This document shows, piece after piece, positions 8,913 through 17,890 of a stretch of 64,000 bases of DNA (the first letter of the stretch is position 1; each line of letters opens with the position of its first letter). The DNA is from Hyphomicrobiales bacterium. GTDB lineage: Bacteria > Pseudomonadota > Alphaproteobacteria > Rhizobiales > Rhizobiaceae. Location of the stretch: assembly GCA_900469965.1 (NCBI GenBank), contig UBZP01000014.1, positions 378,500 through 442,499 of the forward strand. The letters are read 5' to 3'. Below the pieces are notes generated by a model that saw only the letters and a list, made by a program, of their open reading frames with translations, did no database searches and was not told the origin of the DNA. The position numbers were made by a program, and so were the translations under genes.

Positions 8913-9656
8913 ATGAAAGTGCATTTCGTCATACATGAGGCGTTCGAGGCCCCGGGCGCCTACGAGGACTGGGTGAGGTCGCGCGGCCACGCGGCAAGCT
9001 ACTCGCGGGTCTATGCGAACGAGAGGCTGCCCGCGTCCGCCGAGGGCATCGACCTTCTCGTCGTGATGGGCGGGCCGCAGTCCCCCTCGACCACGACGGA
9101 GGAATGCCCGCACTTCGACGCTGCCGCCGAGCAGGCGCTGATCCGAAAATGCGTCGAGGCCGGCAAGGCCGTCGTCGGCGTCTGCCTCGGATCGCAGCTG
9201 ATCGGCGAAGCCCTGGGCGCGGCCCATTCGCACAGCCCCGAAAAGGAGATCGGCAAGTTTCCGATCACGCTGACTGCGGCCGGCAGGGCCGATCCGAAGT
9301 TCTCGCATTTCGGCGAGACGCTTTCGGTCGGTCATTGGCACAACGACATGCCGGGCCTGACCGACACGGCGACCGTCATCGCCGCAAGCGAGGGCTGCCC
9401 GCGCCAGATCGTGGAGTATGGCGACCTCGTCTACGGCTTCCAGTGCCACATGGAGTTCACCCCGGACGTCGTCGAGCTCCTGATCGCCGCGTCCGAGACG
9501 GAGCTGGCGACCCTCACCGATCGTCGTTTCGTCCAGCAGCCGGAGGCGTTGCGCCGGAACGACTGGCACGAGATGAACGAGAAGCTGTTCGAATTCCTCG
9601 ACAGGCTCGTCGCGGCCTATCGGGCGCAGAAACCTTCGAAGGCGCGGCTGGCTTAG
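8913..9656 (+). CDS. Class I glutamine amidotransferase, GMP synthase-like
   Basis: A stand-alone 247-residue class I amidotransferase domain. The nucleophile is C91 in VVGVCLGSQLI and the His/Glu pair is H179/E181 in YGFQCHMEF. A VMGGPQSPS oxyanion segment is at about residues 51-59. The SD is GGAGA 8-9 bases upstream. Such proteins act on gamma-glutamyl compounds or supply ammonia. The substrate cannot be read here. It is 74 bp downstream of the YggS-type gene and probably cotranscribed, so it may belong to the same MocR regulon. Confidence 0.88.
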   Translation: MKVHFVIHEAFEAPGAYEDWVRSRGHAASYSRVYANERLPASAEGIDLLVVMGGPQSPSTTTEECPHFDAAAEQALIRKCVEAGKAVVGVCLGSQLIGEALGAAHSHSPEKEIGKFPITLTAAGRADPKFSHFGETLSVGHWHNDMPGLTDTATVIAASEGCPRQIVEYGDLVYGFQCHMEFTPDVVELLIAASETELATLTDRRFVQQPEALRRNDWHEMNEKLFEFLDRLVAAYRAQKPSKARLA

Positions 9657-9691
9657 GCCGCCCGCAGCGCCGACCCCGCGCCCACGGGGTG

Positions 9692-9907
9692 TCACCAATT
9701 GCCGGGATCGGCCGTGTGGTCGATCTCGGCAAATTCATCCGCCTTTTCCCGATCGAGCGTCAGATCGGTCGCAACCATGGACTCGTCCCTGACCAGATAT
9801 TGCAGGGGCGCCGGCGCCCTGGTGAGCGCCTGGTACATCAGCAAGGCAGCCTCCTCGGCAGTGTCTGCCTCGAACGTGCTCGTGAGGATGACGGTGAACT
9901 TGTGCAT
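9692..9907 (-). CDS. Small hypothetical protein (71 aa)
   Basis: An acidic 71-residue protein beginning MHKFTVILTSTFEADTAEEAA and containing LLMYQALTRAPAPLQYLVRDES. I chose ATG 9907, which has GAGG about 10 bases upstream, rather than the longer frame to 9982. It has no signal peptide or membrane segment. The predicted strand-helix-strand pattern (FTVILTSTF / EEAALLMYQALT / LQYLVRDE) suggests a compact ferredoxin-like fold. I do not recognise the family. It lies in the same direction as, and downstream of, the Lrp-type regulator gene. Confidence 0.6.
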   Translation of the reverse strand: MHKFTVILTSTFEADTAEEAALLMYQALTRAPAPLQYLVRDESMVATDLTLDREKADEFAEIDHTADPGNW

Positions 9908-9985
9908 GGCGTTGACCTCATCTGTTCGGCCGGCCCGCCCGATCTTGCGGGGATGGCGACCTTTTTCCTTGCGTCCAATCACGTC

Positions 9986-10444
9986 TCAGACAGGGATCTC
10001 GGTTGATTGCTTGACCCTCTGCATGGGGATCTCCGACTTGATGTTCCTGACCCCCTTGATGCGGCCGAGATGTTCGATCTGGAACCTCCGGTAGCCGTCG
10101 AGATCGGCGGCGACCACGCGCAGGATGAAGTCGCAGTCTCCGGCCATGAGGTGGCACTCGACGACCTGGGGAAGTCTTCGGATGGCCTCGACGAATGGCA
10201 CCACAGTTTCCTCGTCCTGACCAGTCAGCCAGACGCGCGCGAACACGGTGAAGCCCATTCCGAGCTTCGCCGCGTCGACCAGAGCGACATATCGCTCGAT
10301 GATGCCGGCTTCCTCCAGGAGCTTGACCCGCCTGAGGCAGGGCGACGGCGAAAGGCCGACCCTCGAAGCCAGGTCCGTGTTCGGGATTTTTCCGTCCTGC
10401 TGGAGAACCCGCAGGATGGCGCGGTCGATCGAGTCGAGCTGCAT
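9986..10444 (-). CDS. Lrp/AsnC family transcriptional regulator
   Basis: The 152-residue protein has an N-terminal winged HTH (about residues 5-55, IDRAILRVLQQDGKIPNTDLASRVGLSPSPCLRRV) and a C-terminal RAM/AsnC ligand domain (about 65-150, with VVECHLMAGDCDFILRVVA). It is divergent from azlCD, a branched-chain amino-acid exporter, which matches the common arrangement of an Lrp-type regulator controlling AzlCD (BrnFE-like) efflux in response to leucine or related amino acids. Confidence 0.93.
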   Translation of the reverse strand: MQLDSIDRAILRVLQQDGKIPNTDLASRVGLSPSPCLRRVKLLEEAGIIERYVALVDAAKLGMGFTVFARVWLTGQDEETVVPFVEAIRRLPQVVECHLMAGDCDFILRVVAADLDGYRRFQIEHLGRIKGVRNIKSEIPMQRVKQSTEIPV

Positions 10445-10475
10445 TGGCGTCAGAATCCATGATTTTTACCGATCG

Positions 10476-10502
10476 TGGCATTGTATGCCAAATTGCCGGC
10501 AA
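10476..10502. promoter_or_regulatory. Two palindromes in the lrp-azlC divergent gap, candidate Lrp sites
   Basis: TGGCATTGTATGCCA (10476-10490) is a 5-5-5 inverted repeat, and TTGCCGGCAA (10493-10502) is a perfect 10-bp palindrome. Both lie upstream of the Lrp-type gene and of azlC (start 10610), in a local AT-rich pocket. Lrp-type regulators bind clustered weak palindromes, so this is a good candidate operator region, by inference. Confidence 0.45.
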
Positions 10503-10609
10503 AGCGCATCATATTCGCAACCAAATGCCACCGGCCCCGCGGTAAAAATGCCGGAAAGCGGATGGCGGCCAGCCCTCGGCCGGCAGGATGGGATCTGTGG
10601 GAAAGCGAC

Positions 10610-11335
10610 ATGAGCGAACTCGATGTGCAAAGTGACGTCGTTGCCGACATGCGGCGACACCAGGTCTGGCATGGATTGCGGGATGCATGGCCCGTCATGC
10701 TCGGGTTCGTCCCCTTCGCCCTGGTGCTGGGCGCACAGGCGGTCCAGAAAGGGTTTGCGGTCATCGAGGTTCCGATGATGACGGGTCTGAATTTCGGCGG
10801 TGGGTCGGAGTTTGCCGCCGTGGAGCTCTGGACCTCGCCGCCGCACGTCCTGCTGATCGTCGCCATCACCTTCCTCGTCAACAGCCGCCATCTGCTGATG
10901 GGGGCCGCCCTTGCGCCCCTCATGCGAAACCTGTCGCGGCGACAGGCATTTGCGGTCCTGTTCCTCATGTGCGACGAGAGCTGGGCCATGGGCCTTGCCG
11001 ATGCACGCCGGTCGGGGAGCGGGCTTCGCCTCGGGTACTTCTTCGGGGTCGCGCTCGGGCTCTACGGCTGCTGGATCGCCTTCACCACGATCGGCGCGCT
11101 CGTCGGCCCGGTCCTCGGCGACGTGACGCGCTTCGGCTTCGACATGGCATTTCCCGCCGTGTTCCTGGTCATGCTTGCCGGCATGTGGCGCGGTCCCGCT
11201 GCCGCTCGCCCCTGGCTCGTCAGTCTCGTCGTCGCGGGCGCGACGCACCTGCTGTTGCCGGACGGCGCCTGGTACGTCCCGGCCGGAGCATTCTCCGGCG
11301 TCGTTGCAGCCTATGCATGGGCGAGGCCGGCATGA
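10610..11335 (+). CDS. azlC: AzlC family branched-chain amino-acid permease
   Basis: A 241-residue polytopic membrane protein of the AzlC family, the large subunit of the AzlCD exporter of branched-chain amino acids. Typical blocks are ALVLGAQAVQKGF, FGGGSEFAAVELW, FLVNSRHLLMGAALAPL and LMCDESWAMGLAD. ATG 10610 starts MSELDVQSD before the membrane core. The upstream in-frame extension to 10475 crosses the operator region and is rejected. The stop overlaps the azlD start by 4 bases. Confidence 0.92.
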   Translation: MSELDVQSDVVADMRRHQVWHGLRDAWPVMLGFVPFALVLGAQAVQKGFAVIEVPMMTGLNFGGGSEFAAVELWTSPPHVLLIVAITFLVNSRHLLMGAALAPLMRNLSRRQAFAVLFLMCDESWAMGLADARRSGSGLRLGYFFGVALGLYGCWIAFTTIGALVGPVLGDVTRFGFDMAFPAVFLVMLAGMWRGPAAARPWLVSLVVAGATHLLLPDGAWYVPAGAFSGVVAAYAWARPA

Positions 11336-11631
11336 TCGATCCGCTTCACGCTCTGACGATCGCGCTGATGGCGCTCACCACCTACATGACGCGCATCGGC
11401 GGCTATCTGCTTCTCCGCAACAGAACCGTCAGCGTGCGGACCAAGGCGGTCATGGAGTGCGCGCCGGGATGCGTCCTGATCACGGTGATCGCACCCGACT
11501 TCGTCACCGGGCACCCGGCCGATCTGATGGCGCTCGCACTGACAACGCTGGCGGCGACCCGCATGCCGATCCTTCCGACGGTGATCATCTCGATCGTTTC
11601 GGCGGCCATCCTCAGGAGCGTCCTGGCCTGA
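11332..11631 (+). CDS. azlD: AzlD family branched-chain amino-acid transport subunit
   Basis: A 99-residue protein with about four membrane helices, including ALTTYMTRIGGYLLL, CAPGCVLITVIAPDFV and MPILPTVIISIVSAAIL. It is the small AzlD partner of AzlC. It starts inside an ATGA overlap with azlC, which indicates translational coupling and stoichiometric production. Confidence 0.92.
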   Translation: MIDPLHALTIALMALTTYMTRIGGYLLLRNRTVSVRTKAVMECAPGCVLITVIAPDFVTGHPADLMALALTTLAATRMPILPTVIISIVSAAILRSVLA

Positions 11632-11671
11632 CGTCCGCATGCGGCACAGGCGCTCAGGACCGTGTGGCGTG

Positions 11672-12286
11672 CTAGAACAGTAGATTGGGCGAAGCCAGCG
11701 CCTTGGCGAGCAGGCACTCGTAGTCGGCCTTCGGCACGTCGATCGCGCCGAAGGTCTTCAGGTGCTCGGTGGTGAACTGCGTGTCGAGCAGGCGGAAGCC
11801 GCGCGCCTTCAGCCGTTCGACGAGATGCACGAGACAGATCTTCGAGGCGTCGGTGCGTCGCGAGAACATGCTTTCGCCGAAGAAGGCCGCCCCCAGCGAA
11901 ACGCCGTAGAGGCCGCCGACCAGTTCGTCGCCTTCCCAGGCCTCGACGCTGTGGGCGTGGCCCATCCGGTGCAGGGTGGCGTAGAGCGTGCGGATCTTGG
12001 CGTTGATCCAGGTCGAGGGGCGGTCGGGCGCGGCTTCGGCGCAGGCCGCGATCACCGCCTCGAAGGCGGTGTCGACGCGGATGTCGAAGGGTTTCTGGCG
12101 GATCTTTTTCGCCAGGCTGCGCGAGACGTGGAACTGGTCCAGCGGAATGACGCCGCGCATGTCGGGCTCGACCCAGAACAGCTCCGGGTCGTCGGCCGAA
12201 TCGGCCATCGGAAACAGGCCGATGGAATAGGCGCGCAGCAAGAGATCCGGTGTAACCTCCGGAGACCTGCCGCGACGCCCTGCCAT
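11672..12286 (-). CDS. aat: Leucyl/phenylalanyl-tRNA--protein transferase
   Basis: A 204-residue Aat of the N-end rule pathway. It transfers Leu or Phe from tRNA to proteins with N-terminal Arg or Lys, marking them for ClpAP. Visible motifs are [13 protein letters not shown], the [27 protein letters not shown] block, [21 protein letters not shown] and FFGESMFSR...[10 protein letters not shown]. It starts 3 bases downstream of the accC stop in the same direction, so it is the last gene of the aroQ-accB-accC-aat group. Confidence 0.95.
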   Translation of the reverse strand: MAGRRGRSPEVTPDLLLRAYSIGLFPMADSADDPELFWVEPDMRGVIPLDQFHVSRSLAKKIRQKPFDIRVDTAFEAVIAACAEAAPDRPSTWINAKIRTLYATLHRMGHAHSVEAWEGDELVGGLYGVSLGAAFFGESMFSRRTDASKICLVHLVERLKARGFRLLDTQFTTEHLKTFGAIDVPKADYECLLAKALASPNLLF

Positions 12287-12289
12287 TCG

Positions 12290-13633
12290 CTACCCCTTGG
12301 ACTTGGCCAGATAGTTTTCCAGCCAGTGGATATCATAGTCGCCATTGGCGATATCCTGATTGGAAATCAAATCCTGGAACAAGGGAAGCGTCGTCTTGAT
12401 GCCGTCGATCACGAATTCGTCGAGGACGCGGCGAAGCCGCATCATGCATTCGACGCGGGTCCGCCCGTGCACGATCAGCTTGCCGATCAGGCTGTCGTAG
12501 TAGGGCGGGATCCGGTAGCCCTGGTAGGCGCCGGAATCGACGCGGACGCCGAGACCGCCCGGTGCGTGGAAATGCGTGATCGTGCCCGGCGAGGGCACGA
12601 AGGTGCGCGGATCCTCGGCGTTGATGCGGCACTCGATCGCATGGCCGGAGAACTCGATCTCCTCCTGCGTGACCGACAGCCCGGCGCCGGAAGCGACACG
12701 GATCTGCTCGTGCACGAGGTCGATGCCGGTGATCGCCTCGGTGATCGGGTGTTCCACCTGCAGGCGGGTGTTCATCTCGATGAAGTAGAACTCGCCGTCC
12801 TCGTAGAGGAACTCGATCGTGCCGGCGCCGCGGTACTTCATCTTCTTCATCGCGTCGGCGCAGATCTGGCCGATCTTCATGCGCTGCTCGACGTTGAGGG
12901 CAGGGGAGTTCGCCTCTTCCCAGACCTTCTGGTGGCGGCGCTGCAGCGAGCAGTCGCGCTCGCCGAGATGAATGGCGTTGCCCATGCCGTCGCCGACGAT
13001 CTGCACCTCGATATGGCGCGGATGGCCGAGGTACTTCTCCATGTAGACGGCGTCGTTGCCGAAGGCGGCTGCGGCCTCCGAGCGGGCGGTGTTGATGGCC
13101 TCGTCGAGGTCGGCCTCGGTCCTGGCCACCTTCATGCCGCGGCCGCCGCCGCCGGCGGTCGCCTTGATGAGGACGGGAAAGCCGATCTTGCGGGCGACTT
13201 CCAGCGCGTTCTCCGGCTTCACCTCGCCGTCGGAGCCGGGCACCACGGGGATGCCGAGTTCCTGCGCCGTCTGCTTGGCGGTGATCTTGTCGCCCATCAG
13301 GCGGATGTGCTCGGCGGTCGGGCCGATGAAGGTGATGCCGTGCGCGTCGAGGATCTCGGCGAACTTGGCGTTCTCCGACAGGAAGCCGTAGCCCGGATGC
13401 ACGGCGTCGGCGCCGGTGATCTCGCAGGCGGCGACGATCTGGTGGATGTTGAGGTAGCTTTCGCGCGAGGGCGGCGGGCCGATGCACACGCTCTCGTCGG
13501 CGAGGCGGACGTGCATGGCGTCGGCATCGGCCGTCGAATGCACGGCAACGGTCGCGATGCCGAGTTCCTTGCAGGCGCGCAGGACGCGGAGCGCGATCTC
13601 GCCGCGGTTGGCTATGAGGACTTTGGAGATCAT
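12290..13633 (-). CDS. accC: Acetyl-CoA carboxylase biotin carboxylase subunit
   Basis: The 447-residue biotin carboxylase makes carboxybiotin on AccB with ATP and bicarbonate, the first step of malonyl-CoA synthesis. It has an N-terminal preATP-grasp domain ([19 protein letters not shown]), the Gly-rich ATP-grasp loop [13 protein letters not shown] at about residues 160-172, the catalytic [20 protein letters not shown] block, and the C-terminal biotin carboxylase domain. The accB gene is 10 bases upstream. Confidence 0.97.
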   Translation of the reverse strand: MISKVLIANRGEIALRVLRACKELGIATVAVHSTADADAMHVRLADESVCIGPPPSRESYLNIHQIVAACEITGADAVHPGYGFLSENAKFAEILDAHGITFIGPTAEHIRLMGDKITAKQTAQELGIPVVPGSDGEVKPENALEVARKIGFPVLIKATAGGGGRGMKVARTEADLDEAINTARSEAAAAFGNDAVYMEKYLGHPRHIEVQIVGDGMGNAIHLGERDCSLQRRHQKVWEEANSPALNVEQRMKIGQICADAMKKMKYRGAGTIEFLYEDGEFYFIEMNTRLQVEHPITEAITGIDLVHEQIRVASGAGLSVTQEEIEFSGHAIECRINAEDPRTFVPSPGTITHFHAPGGLGVRVDSGAYQGYRIPPYYDSLIGKLIVHGRTRVECMMRLRRVLDEFVIDGIKTTLPLFQDLISNQDIANGDYDIHWLENYLAKSKG

Positions 13634-13643
13634 CGGGCTGACC

Positions 13644-14105
13644 TTACTCGATGACGATCAGCGGTTCGCCATATTCGACCGGCGCGGCGTCTGCCACGAG
13701 AATTTCGGTGACCTTGCCGGAGCGAGGTGCCGGGATCTGGTTCATCGTCTTCATCGCCTCGATGATGAGGATGGTCTGGCCTTCCTGGACGTTCGAGCCG
13801 ACCTCGACGAAGGGGCGGGCGCCCGGTGCCGGCGCCAGATAGGCGGTACCGACCATCGGCGCGGTGACCGCGTTCTTGTTGTCGCGGACGGCTGCGGCCG
13901 GGGCGGCTGCCGCTGCGACCGGCGCGGCCACGGCTGCGACCGGTGCGGGAACAGGGGCGGAGACGTACTGCGGCGTGCCGGCGCGGGAGACGCGGATGCG
14001 CAGGTCGTCCTGCTCCACCTCGATCTCGGTCAGATCCGTCTCGTTGAGGATGTTGGCGAGATCGCGGATCAGTACCTGATCGATGCCCTGCTTCTTGTCA
14101 GCCAT
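13644..14105 (-). CDS. accB: Acetyl-CoA carboxylase biotin carboxyl carrier protein
   Basis: A 153-residue BCCP. The N-terminal region has a conserved helix ([19 protein letters not shown]), followed by an Ala/Pro-rich flexible linker (about residues 50-72) and a C-terminal biotinyl domain. The biotinylated lysine is in EAMKTMNQI, close to the classic EAMKMMN. It forms an operon with aroQ upstream and accC downstream. Confidence 0.97.
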   Translation of the reverse strand: MADKKQGIDQVLIRDLANILNETDLTEIEVEQDDLRIRVSRAGTPQYVSAPVPAPVAAVAAPVAAAAAPAAAVRDNKNAVTAPMVGTAYLAPAPGARPFVEVGSNVQEGQTILIIEAMKTMNQIPAPRSGKVTEILVADAAPVEYGEPLIVIE

Positions 14106-14129
14106 GGGATTGAGCCTCTTATTCTCTTC

Positions 14130-14567
14130 TTATGTCGTGATGGATTTCAGCGCATGGAGCGCCAGGATGTAGCTCTGCTCGCCGAACCCGCAGATCACGC
14201 CCTTGACCGCCGGTGCGATCATGGACTTGTGGCGGAATTCCTCGCGGGCATGGACGTTGGAAATGTGCAGCTCGACGACCGGGATGCGGATGGCCTTGAT
14301 GGCGTCGTGCAGCGCAAGCGAGGTGTGCGTGTAGGCGCCGGCATTGATGGCAATGCCCGCGGCCGTGTCGCCCGCCTCGTGGATCCAGTCGACGAGCGTG
14401 CCCTCGTGGTTCGACTGGCGGAAGTCGATGGCGAAGCCGAGCCGTTCGCCTTCGGCGCGGCACAGGACCTCGATGTCGGCCAGCGTATGCCCGCCATAGA
14501 TTCCGGGCTCGCGCTTGCCGAGCGCGTTGAGGTTCGGGCCGTTCAGGACGAAGATCGTGGATGCCAT
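14130..14567 (-). CDS. aroQ: Type II 3-dehydroquinate dehydratase
   Basis: A 145-residue type II enzyme of the shikimate pathway, converting 3-dehydroquinate to 3-dehydroshikimate. Family blocks are [18 protein letters not shown] with the catalytic tyrosine, [26 protein letters not shown], and [18 protein letters not shown]. It is first in the aroQ-accB-accC-aat order, with 24 bases to accB. Confidence 0.96.
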   Translation of the reverse strand: MASTIFVLNGPNLNALGKREPGIYGGHTLADIEVLCRAEGERLGFAIDFRQSNHEGTLVDWIHEAGDTAAGIAINAGAYTHTSLALHDAIKAIRIPVVELHISNVHAREEFRHKSMIAPAVKGVICGFGEQSYILALHALKSITT

Positions 14568-14771
14568 TCGGATTTCCGCTTGCTGGATCGTGGGTTACCT
14601 ATAGACCGCCGGTTCCCCAAGGAAAAGCCCCAAGGAATCACGCGCGTCTTGTCCACAACCAAGAAGGCTGAAGCGCAAGGGAATGGCGGAAAGATGGCGG
14701 GGACGGCCGATCCTGCAGGGTTGCCGTCGCTCAGGACTGGGCCGGCCGGTTCGATCAGCGGTGTGCCTGCC

Positions 14772-15536
14772 TCAGCACACCGCCTTGCCGCAGGCCCGGA
14801 CGTTGGCGACCTTCTCGTTCAACTCGTCGATGCCGACCGCCCCGAAGACGGCCTCGTTCGAGATGACGTAGGACGGCGTGCCGGTGATGCCGAGGCTCTG
14901 GGCGAGCGAATAGGTCTCGCGCACCGCATCGTCGTGCGGCTTCGCCTCCATCTGCTTGCGGATGTCGGCCTCGCTGACGCCGAGCCCGGTGGCGACGGCG
15001 ATCGCCGTCTCCTCCGTCGCCCGCTCCTCGCCGCCGAGCAGGGCGCGGTGGAACGCGGGATATTTCTCCGGCGCGAGATCGCGGAAGGCGGCGCTCACCT
15101 TGTGGGCGGCAAGCGAATCCGGGCCGAGGATCGGCAGCTCCTTCAGGACGAAGCGCACGTTCTTGTCTGATTCCAGCATCGCGTCCATGTCGGAAAGCGC
15201 GCGCTTGCAGTAGCCGCAATTGTAGTCGAAGAACTCCACGATCGTGACGTCGCCATTGGGATTGCCGAGCGAGATGTCGTCCTTGCCGTTGAAGATGGCG
15301 GCCTGGTTCTCGGTGATCGCCGCCTTCGCCTGCTCCTGCTGCGCCTGCATCTGCTTCTGCTGAAGGGCCTCCTGCATGTCCATCAGGATTTCCGGATTGG
15401 CGAGCAGGTATTCCTTGATGTAGGCGCCGAACTCTTCCTTCTGCTTGTCGTCGAGCGCCTGCGCCTGAAGCGGCAGGAAGACGGCGCCCGTCAGTGCGAG
15501 TGCGGCTGCGAGCGATTTGGCTTTGGTACGAAACAT
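14772..15536 (-). CDS. DsbA-family periplasmic thiol oxidoreductase
   Basis: The 254-residue exported protein has a signal peptide (cleavage about residue 28, after LQAQA), a helical N-terminal region rich in Gln/Glu (DKQKEEFGAYIKEYLL...QQKQMQAQQEQAK) resembling the ScsC/Com1-type oligomerisation segment, and a DsbA-like thioredoxin domain. The active site is C107-G-Y-C110, with cis-Pro in GTPSYVISN. ATG 15536 has GAGGA upstream and begins directly at the signal peptide. It may act as a disulfide isomerase or oxidase, like Com1/ScsC. Two further Cys lie at the extreme C-terminus (RACGKAVC). Confidence 0.9.
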   Translation of the reverse strand: MFRTKAKSLAAALALTGAVFLPLQAQALDDKQKEEFGAYIKEYLLANPEILMDMQEALQQKQMQAQQEQAKAAITENQAAIFNGKDDISLGNPNGDVTIVEFFDYNCGYCKRALSDMDAMLESDKNVRFVLKELPILGPDSLAAHKVSAAFRDLAPEKYPAFHRALLGGEERATEETAIAVATGLGVSEADIRKQMEAKPHDDAVRETYSLAQSLGITGTPSYVISNEAVFGAVGIDELNEKVANVRACGKAVC

Positions 15537-15780
15537 CTTGTCCTCGTGGTGCCGTGAGGCGGATGCCGCGGCCGTTGTCCCTCGCGCCATGTGCGGCGCA
15601 TCGCAGCCAGTTTAGGGCGCGGTTGCCGCAAACGAAACCGCAAAGACGGCGAAAATCCGGTCGTGCCGGGATTGTGAACAGGCCTTTTTTACGGCTAGTG
15701 CATATGGCATCGAAATGCCGCCCGCACGGTCTTGTGGCCGGCGGACGCCCTCCAGCGCCAGCGCAAGGACAGAAGCCAGG

Positions 15781-16932
15781 ATGAAAGTCTCCAGACGAAG
15801 CGCAGTCGAACCCTTCCATGCCATGGACGTGCTGGCCGAGGCCACGCGCCGGCGCGCGCAGGGGCGTCCGGTCATCTCGATGGCCGTCGGCCAGCCGGCC
15901 TATCCGGCGCCGCGCGCGGCGCTCGATGCGGCCAGGGGCGCGCTTGCCGACGGAAGGATCGGCTATACGGAGGCGCTCGGGCTCGCCGAGCTGCGCCGCG
16001 GCATCGCCGAGTACTATCGCCGCCATCACCGCGTCGAGATCGATCCTGCCCGCATCGCCGTGACCACCGGATCGTCGGCCGGCTTCAACCTCGCCTTCCT
16101 GACGCTGTTCGATCCCGGCGACCGGGTGGCGATCGCGCGGCCGGGCTATCCGGCCTACCGCAACATCCTGGCCGCCCTCGGCATCGAGACGATCGAGATC
16201 GGGGTGAGCGCCGAGAACGACTTCACCATCACGCCGGAAAGCCTCGAGGCGGCCCAGAGCGTCTTCGGCAAGCTTTCCGGCATCCTGCTCGCAAGCCCGG
16301 CCAACCCGACCGGCACCGTGACCAGCCGCGCCCATCTGAAGGCGCTTGCGGACTATTGCGCCGAACGCGGCATCGCCTTCATCTCCGACGAGATCTATCA
16401 CGGCCTGACCTTCTCCGGCGAGGAGACCAGCGCGCTGGAGATCACAGACGAGGTGGTCGTGATCAACTCGTTCTCGAAATACTACTGCATGACCGGCTGG
16501 CGGATCGGCTGGATGGTGCTGCCGGAGAGCGTCGTGCGCCCGATCGAGCGCCTGTCGCAGAGCCTCTACATTTCGGCCCCCGAAATATCCCAGCTGGCCG
16601 CGCTGGCGGCCCTCGGTGCCCGCGAGGAGCTCGACGTGCACCGCGAGGCCTATCGCCGCAACCGCGACCTGCTCGCGGCCCGGCTGCCCGAGATCGGCTT
16701 TTCCATCGCCTCGCCGATGGACGGCGCCTTCTATGCCTATGCCGACGTCAGCCGCTTCACCAACGACAGCATGGCGTTCGCCCGGCGCATGTTGGCGGAG
16801 ACCGACGTCGCGGCGACGCCCGGCGCGGATTTCGACCCGGTGGACGGCCATCACACGATGCGCTTTTCCTATGCGGGCTCCTTTGACGAGATGGGCGAGG
16901 CGGTCGACCGCCTCGCGCGCTGGCTGGCCTGA
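15781..16932 (+). CDS. Class I/II PLP-dependent aminotransferase
   Basis: A 383-residue fold-type I aminotransferase of the AspC/AlaT group. It has MAVGQPAYPAP near the N-terminus, TTGSSAGFNLAF, SPANPTGTV, FISDEIYHGLTF and the PLP lysine in INSFSKYYCMTGWRIGW. A C-terminal arginine for the carboxylate sits in HTMRFSYAGS. The amino donor and acceptor are not readable. The start ATG 15781 excludes an upstream extension that runs into the dsbA intergenic region. Confidence 0.93.
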   Translation: MKVSRRSAVEPFHAMDVLAEATRRRAQGRPVISMAVGQPAYPAPRAALDAARGALADGRIGYTEALGLAELRRGIAEYYRRHHRVEIDPARIAVTTGSSAGFNLAFLTLFDPGDRVAIARPGYPAYRNILAALGIETIEIGVSAENDFTITPESLEAAQSVFGKLSGILLASPANPTGTVTSRAHLKALADYCAERGIAFISDEIYHGLTFSGEETSALEITDEVVVINSFSKYYCMTGWRIGWMVLPESVVRPIERLSQSLYISAPEISQLAALAALGAREELDVHREAYRRNRDLLAARLPEIGFSIASPMDGAFYAYADVSRFTNDSMAFARRMLAETDVAATPGADFDPVDGHHTMRFSYAGSFDEMGEAVDRLARWLA

Positions 16933-16995
16933 TCGGGCGAACCCGGCGCCGCTTCGGCAGCTTGCTGCCGGGCCGTCACCGATTTTCAGGGGCCC

Positions 16996-17760
16996 TCAGA
17001 CGCGGTTGATGGAGACGCCGCCATCGGCCAGCATCGCCGTTCCGGTGGTGAAGCTGGAAGCGTCCGAGCAGAGAAACAGCGCCGCCTGCGCGATCTCCTC
17101 CGGTGCCGCGATGCGTTTGAAGGCGTTGAGCCCGGCGATGAATTCGCGTGCCTCCGGCGTGTTCGCCACCGCCCGCCCCATCGGCGTGTCCGTCGCACCC
17201 GGCAGCAGCGCGTTCACGCGAACGCCCCTTTGGCCGTATTCGGAGGCGAGCACCTGCACGAGGCCGATCAGGCCGGATTTCGAGGCGGCATAGGCCGCAA
17301 GCCCCGGAAAGCCGGCCGTGTAGCCGACGAAGGTCGACGTGAAGACCACCGCACCGCCGCCGCGCGCCTCCAGGGCCGGCAGCTGATATTTCGCGGCGAG
17401 GAAGGCGCTGGTGAGGTTCACGTCGAGCACCGCCTGCCAATCCGCTGCGGCAAGAGCGGGCAGGGGGCCGATCGGGCCGGTGGTGCCGGCATTGTTGAAG
17501 GCGATGTCGAGGCCGCCGAACTCCGCCTGCGCCGCATCGACCAGCGCCCGGTGATGGGCCTCGTCGCTGACGTCGCCGGGCACGGCGATCGCCGCGCCGC
17601 CGGCTGCGCGGACGTCGGCTGCGACGGCGTCGAGCCGTTCACGCCCGCGGGCCGAAAGCACGAGCCTGGCACCCTGTCGGGCGAAGAGAAGGGCGGCGGC
17701 GCGGCCGATGCCGGAGCTCGCGCCGGTGATGATGGCCACCTTGTTGTCGAGACGGGACAT
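16996..17760 (-). CDS. Short-chain dehydrogenase/reductase (SDR)
   Basis: A 254-residue classical SDR with the NAD(P) loop TGASSGIGRA near residue 13, NNAGTTGPIG at about 90, the catalytic Ser region (FTSTFVGY), YAASKSG with the Tyr/Lys pair at about 156-160, and the C-terminal SSFTTGTAMLADGGVSINRV seen in glucose or 3-oxoacyl reductase-like members. The SD is GGGAGA before ATG. The substrate is unknown. Confidence 0.92.
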   Translation of the reverse strand: MSRLDNKVAIITGASSGIGRAAALLFARQGARLVLSARGRERLDAVAADVRAAGGAAIAVPGDVSDEAHHRALVDAAQAEFGGLDIAFNNAGTTGPIGPLPALAAADWQAVLDVNLTSAFLAAKYQLPALEARGGGAVVFTSTFVGYTAGFPGLAAYAASKSGLIGLVQVLASEYGQRGVRVNALLPGATDTPMGRAVANTPEAREFIAGLNAFKRIAAPEEIAQAALFLCSDASSFTTGTAMLADGGVSINRV

Positions 17761-17840
17761 GGGGTTCTCCCTGGATGGTTTCTGCGGGCCTGGTGTCGCA
17801 GAAGCCCGGGGCGGGAACCACCCGATTCCCTTGCTCGACG

Positions 17841-17868
17841 AAAAAGGCCCGGCGGAGACCGGGCCTTT
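17841..17868 (-). terminator. Rho-independent terminator of rne
   Basis: A 9-bp perfect stem (AAGGCCCGG 17844-17852 with CCGGGCCTT 17859-17867) and a 6-base loop. On the minus strand it is followed by a run of five T. It lies 23 bp beyond the rne stop. Confidence 0.75.
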
Positions 17869-17890
17869 CGAGTTCTCTATATGGGACGGC

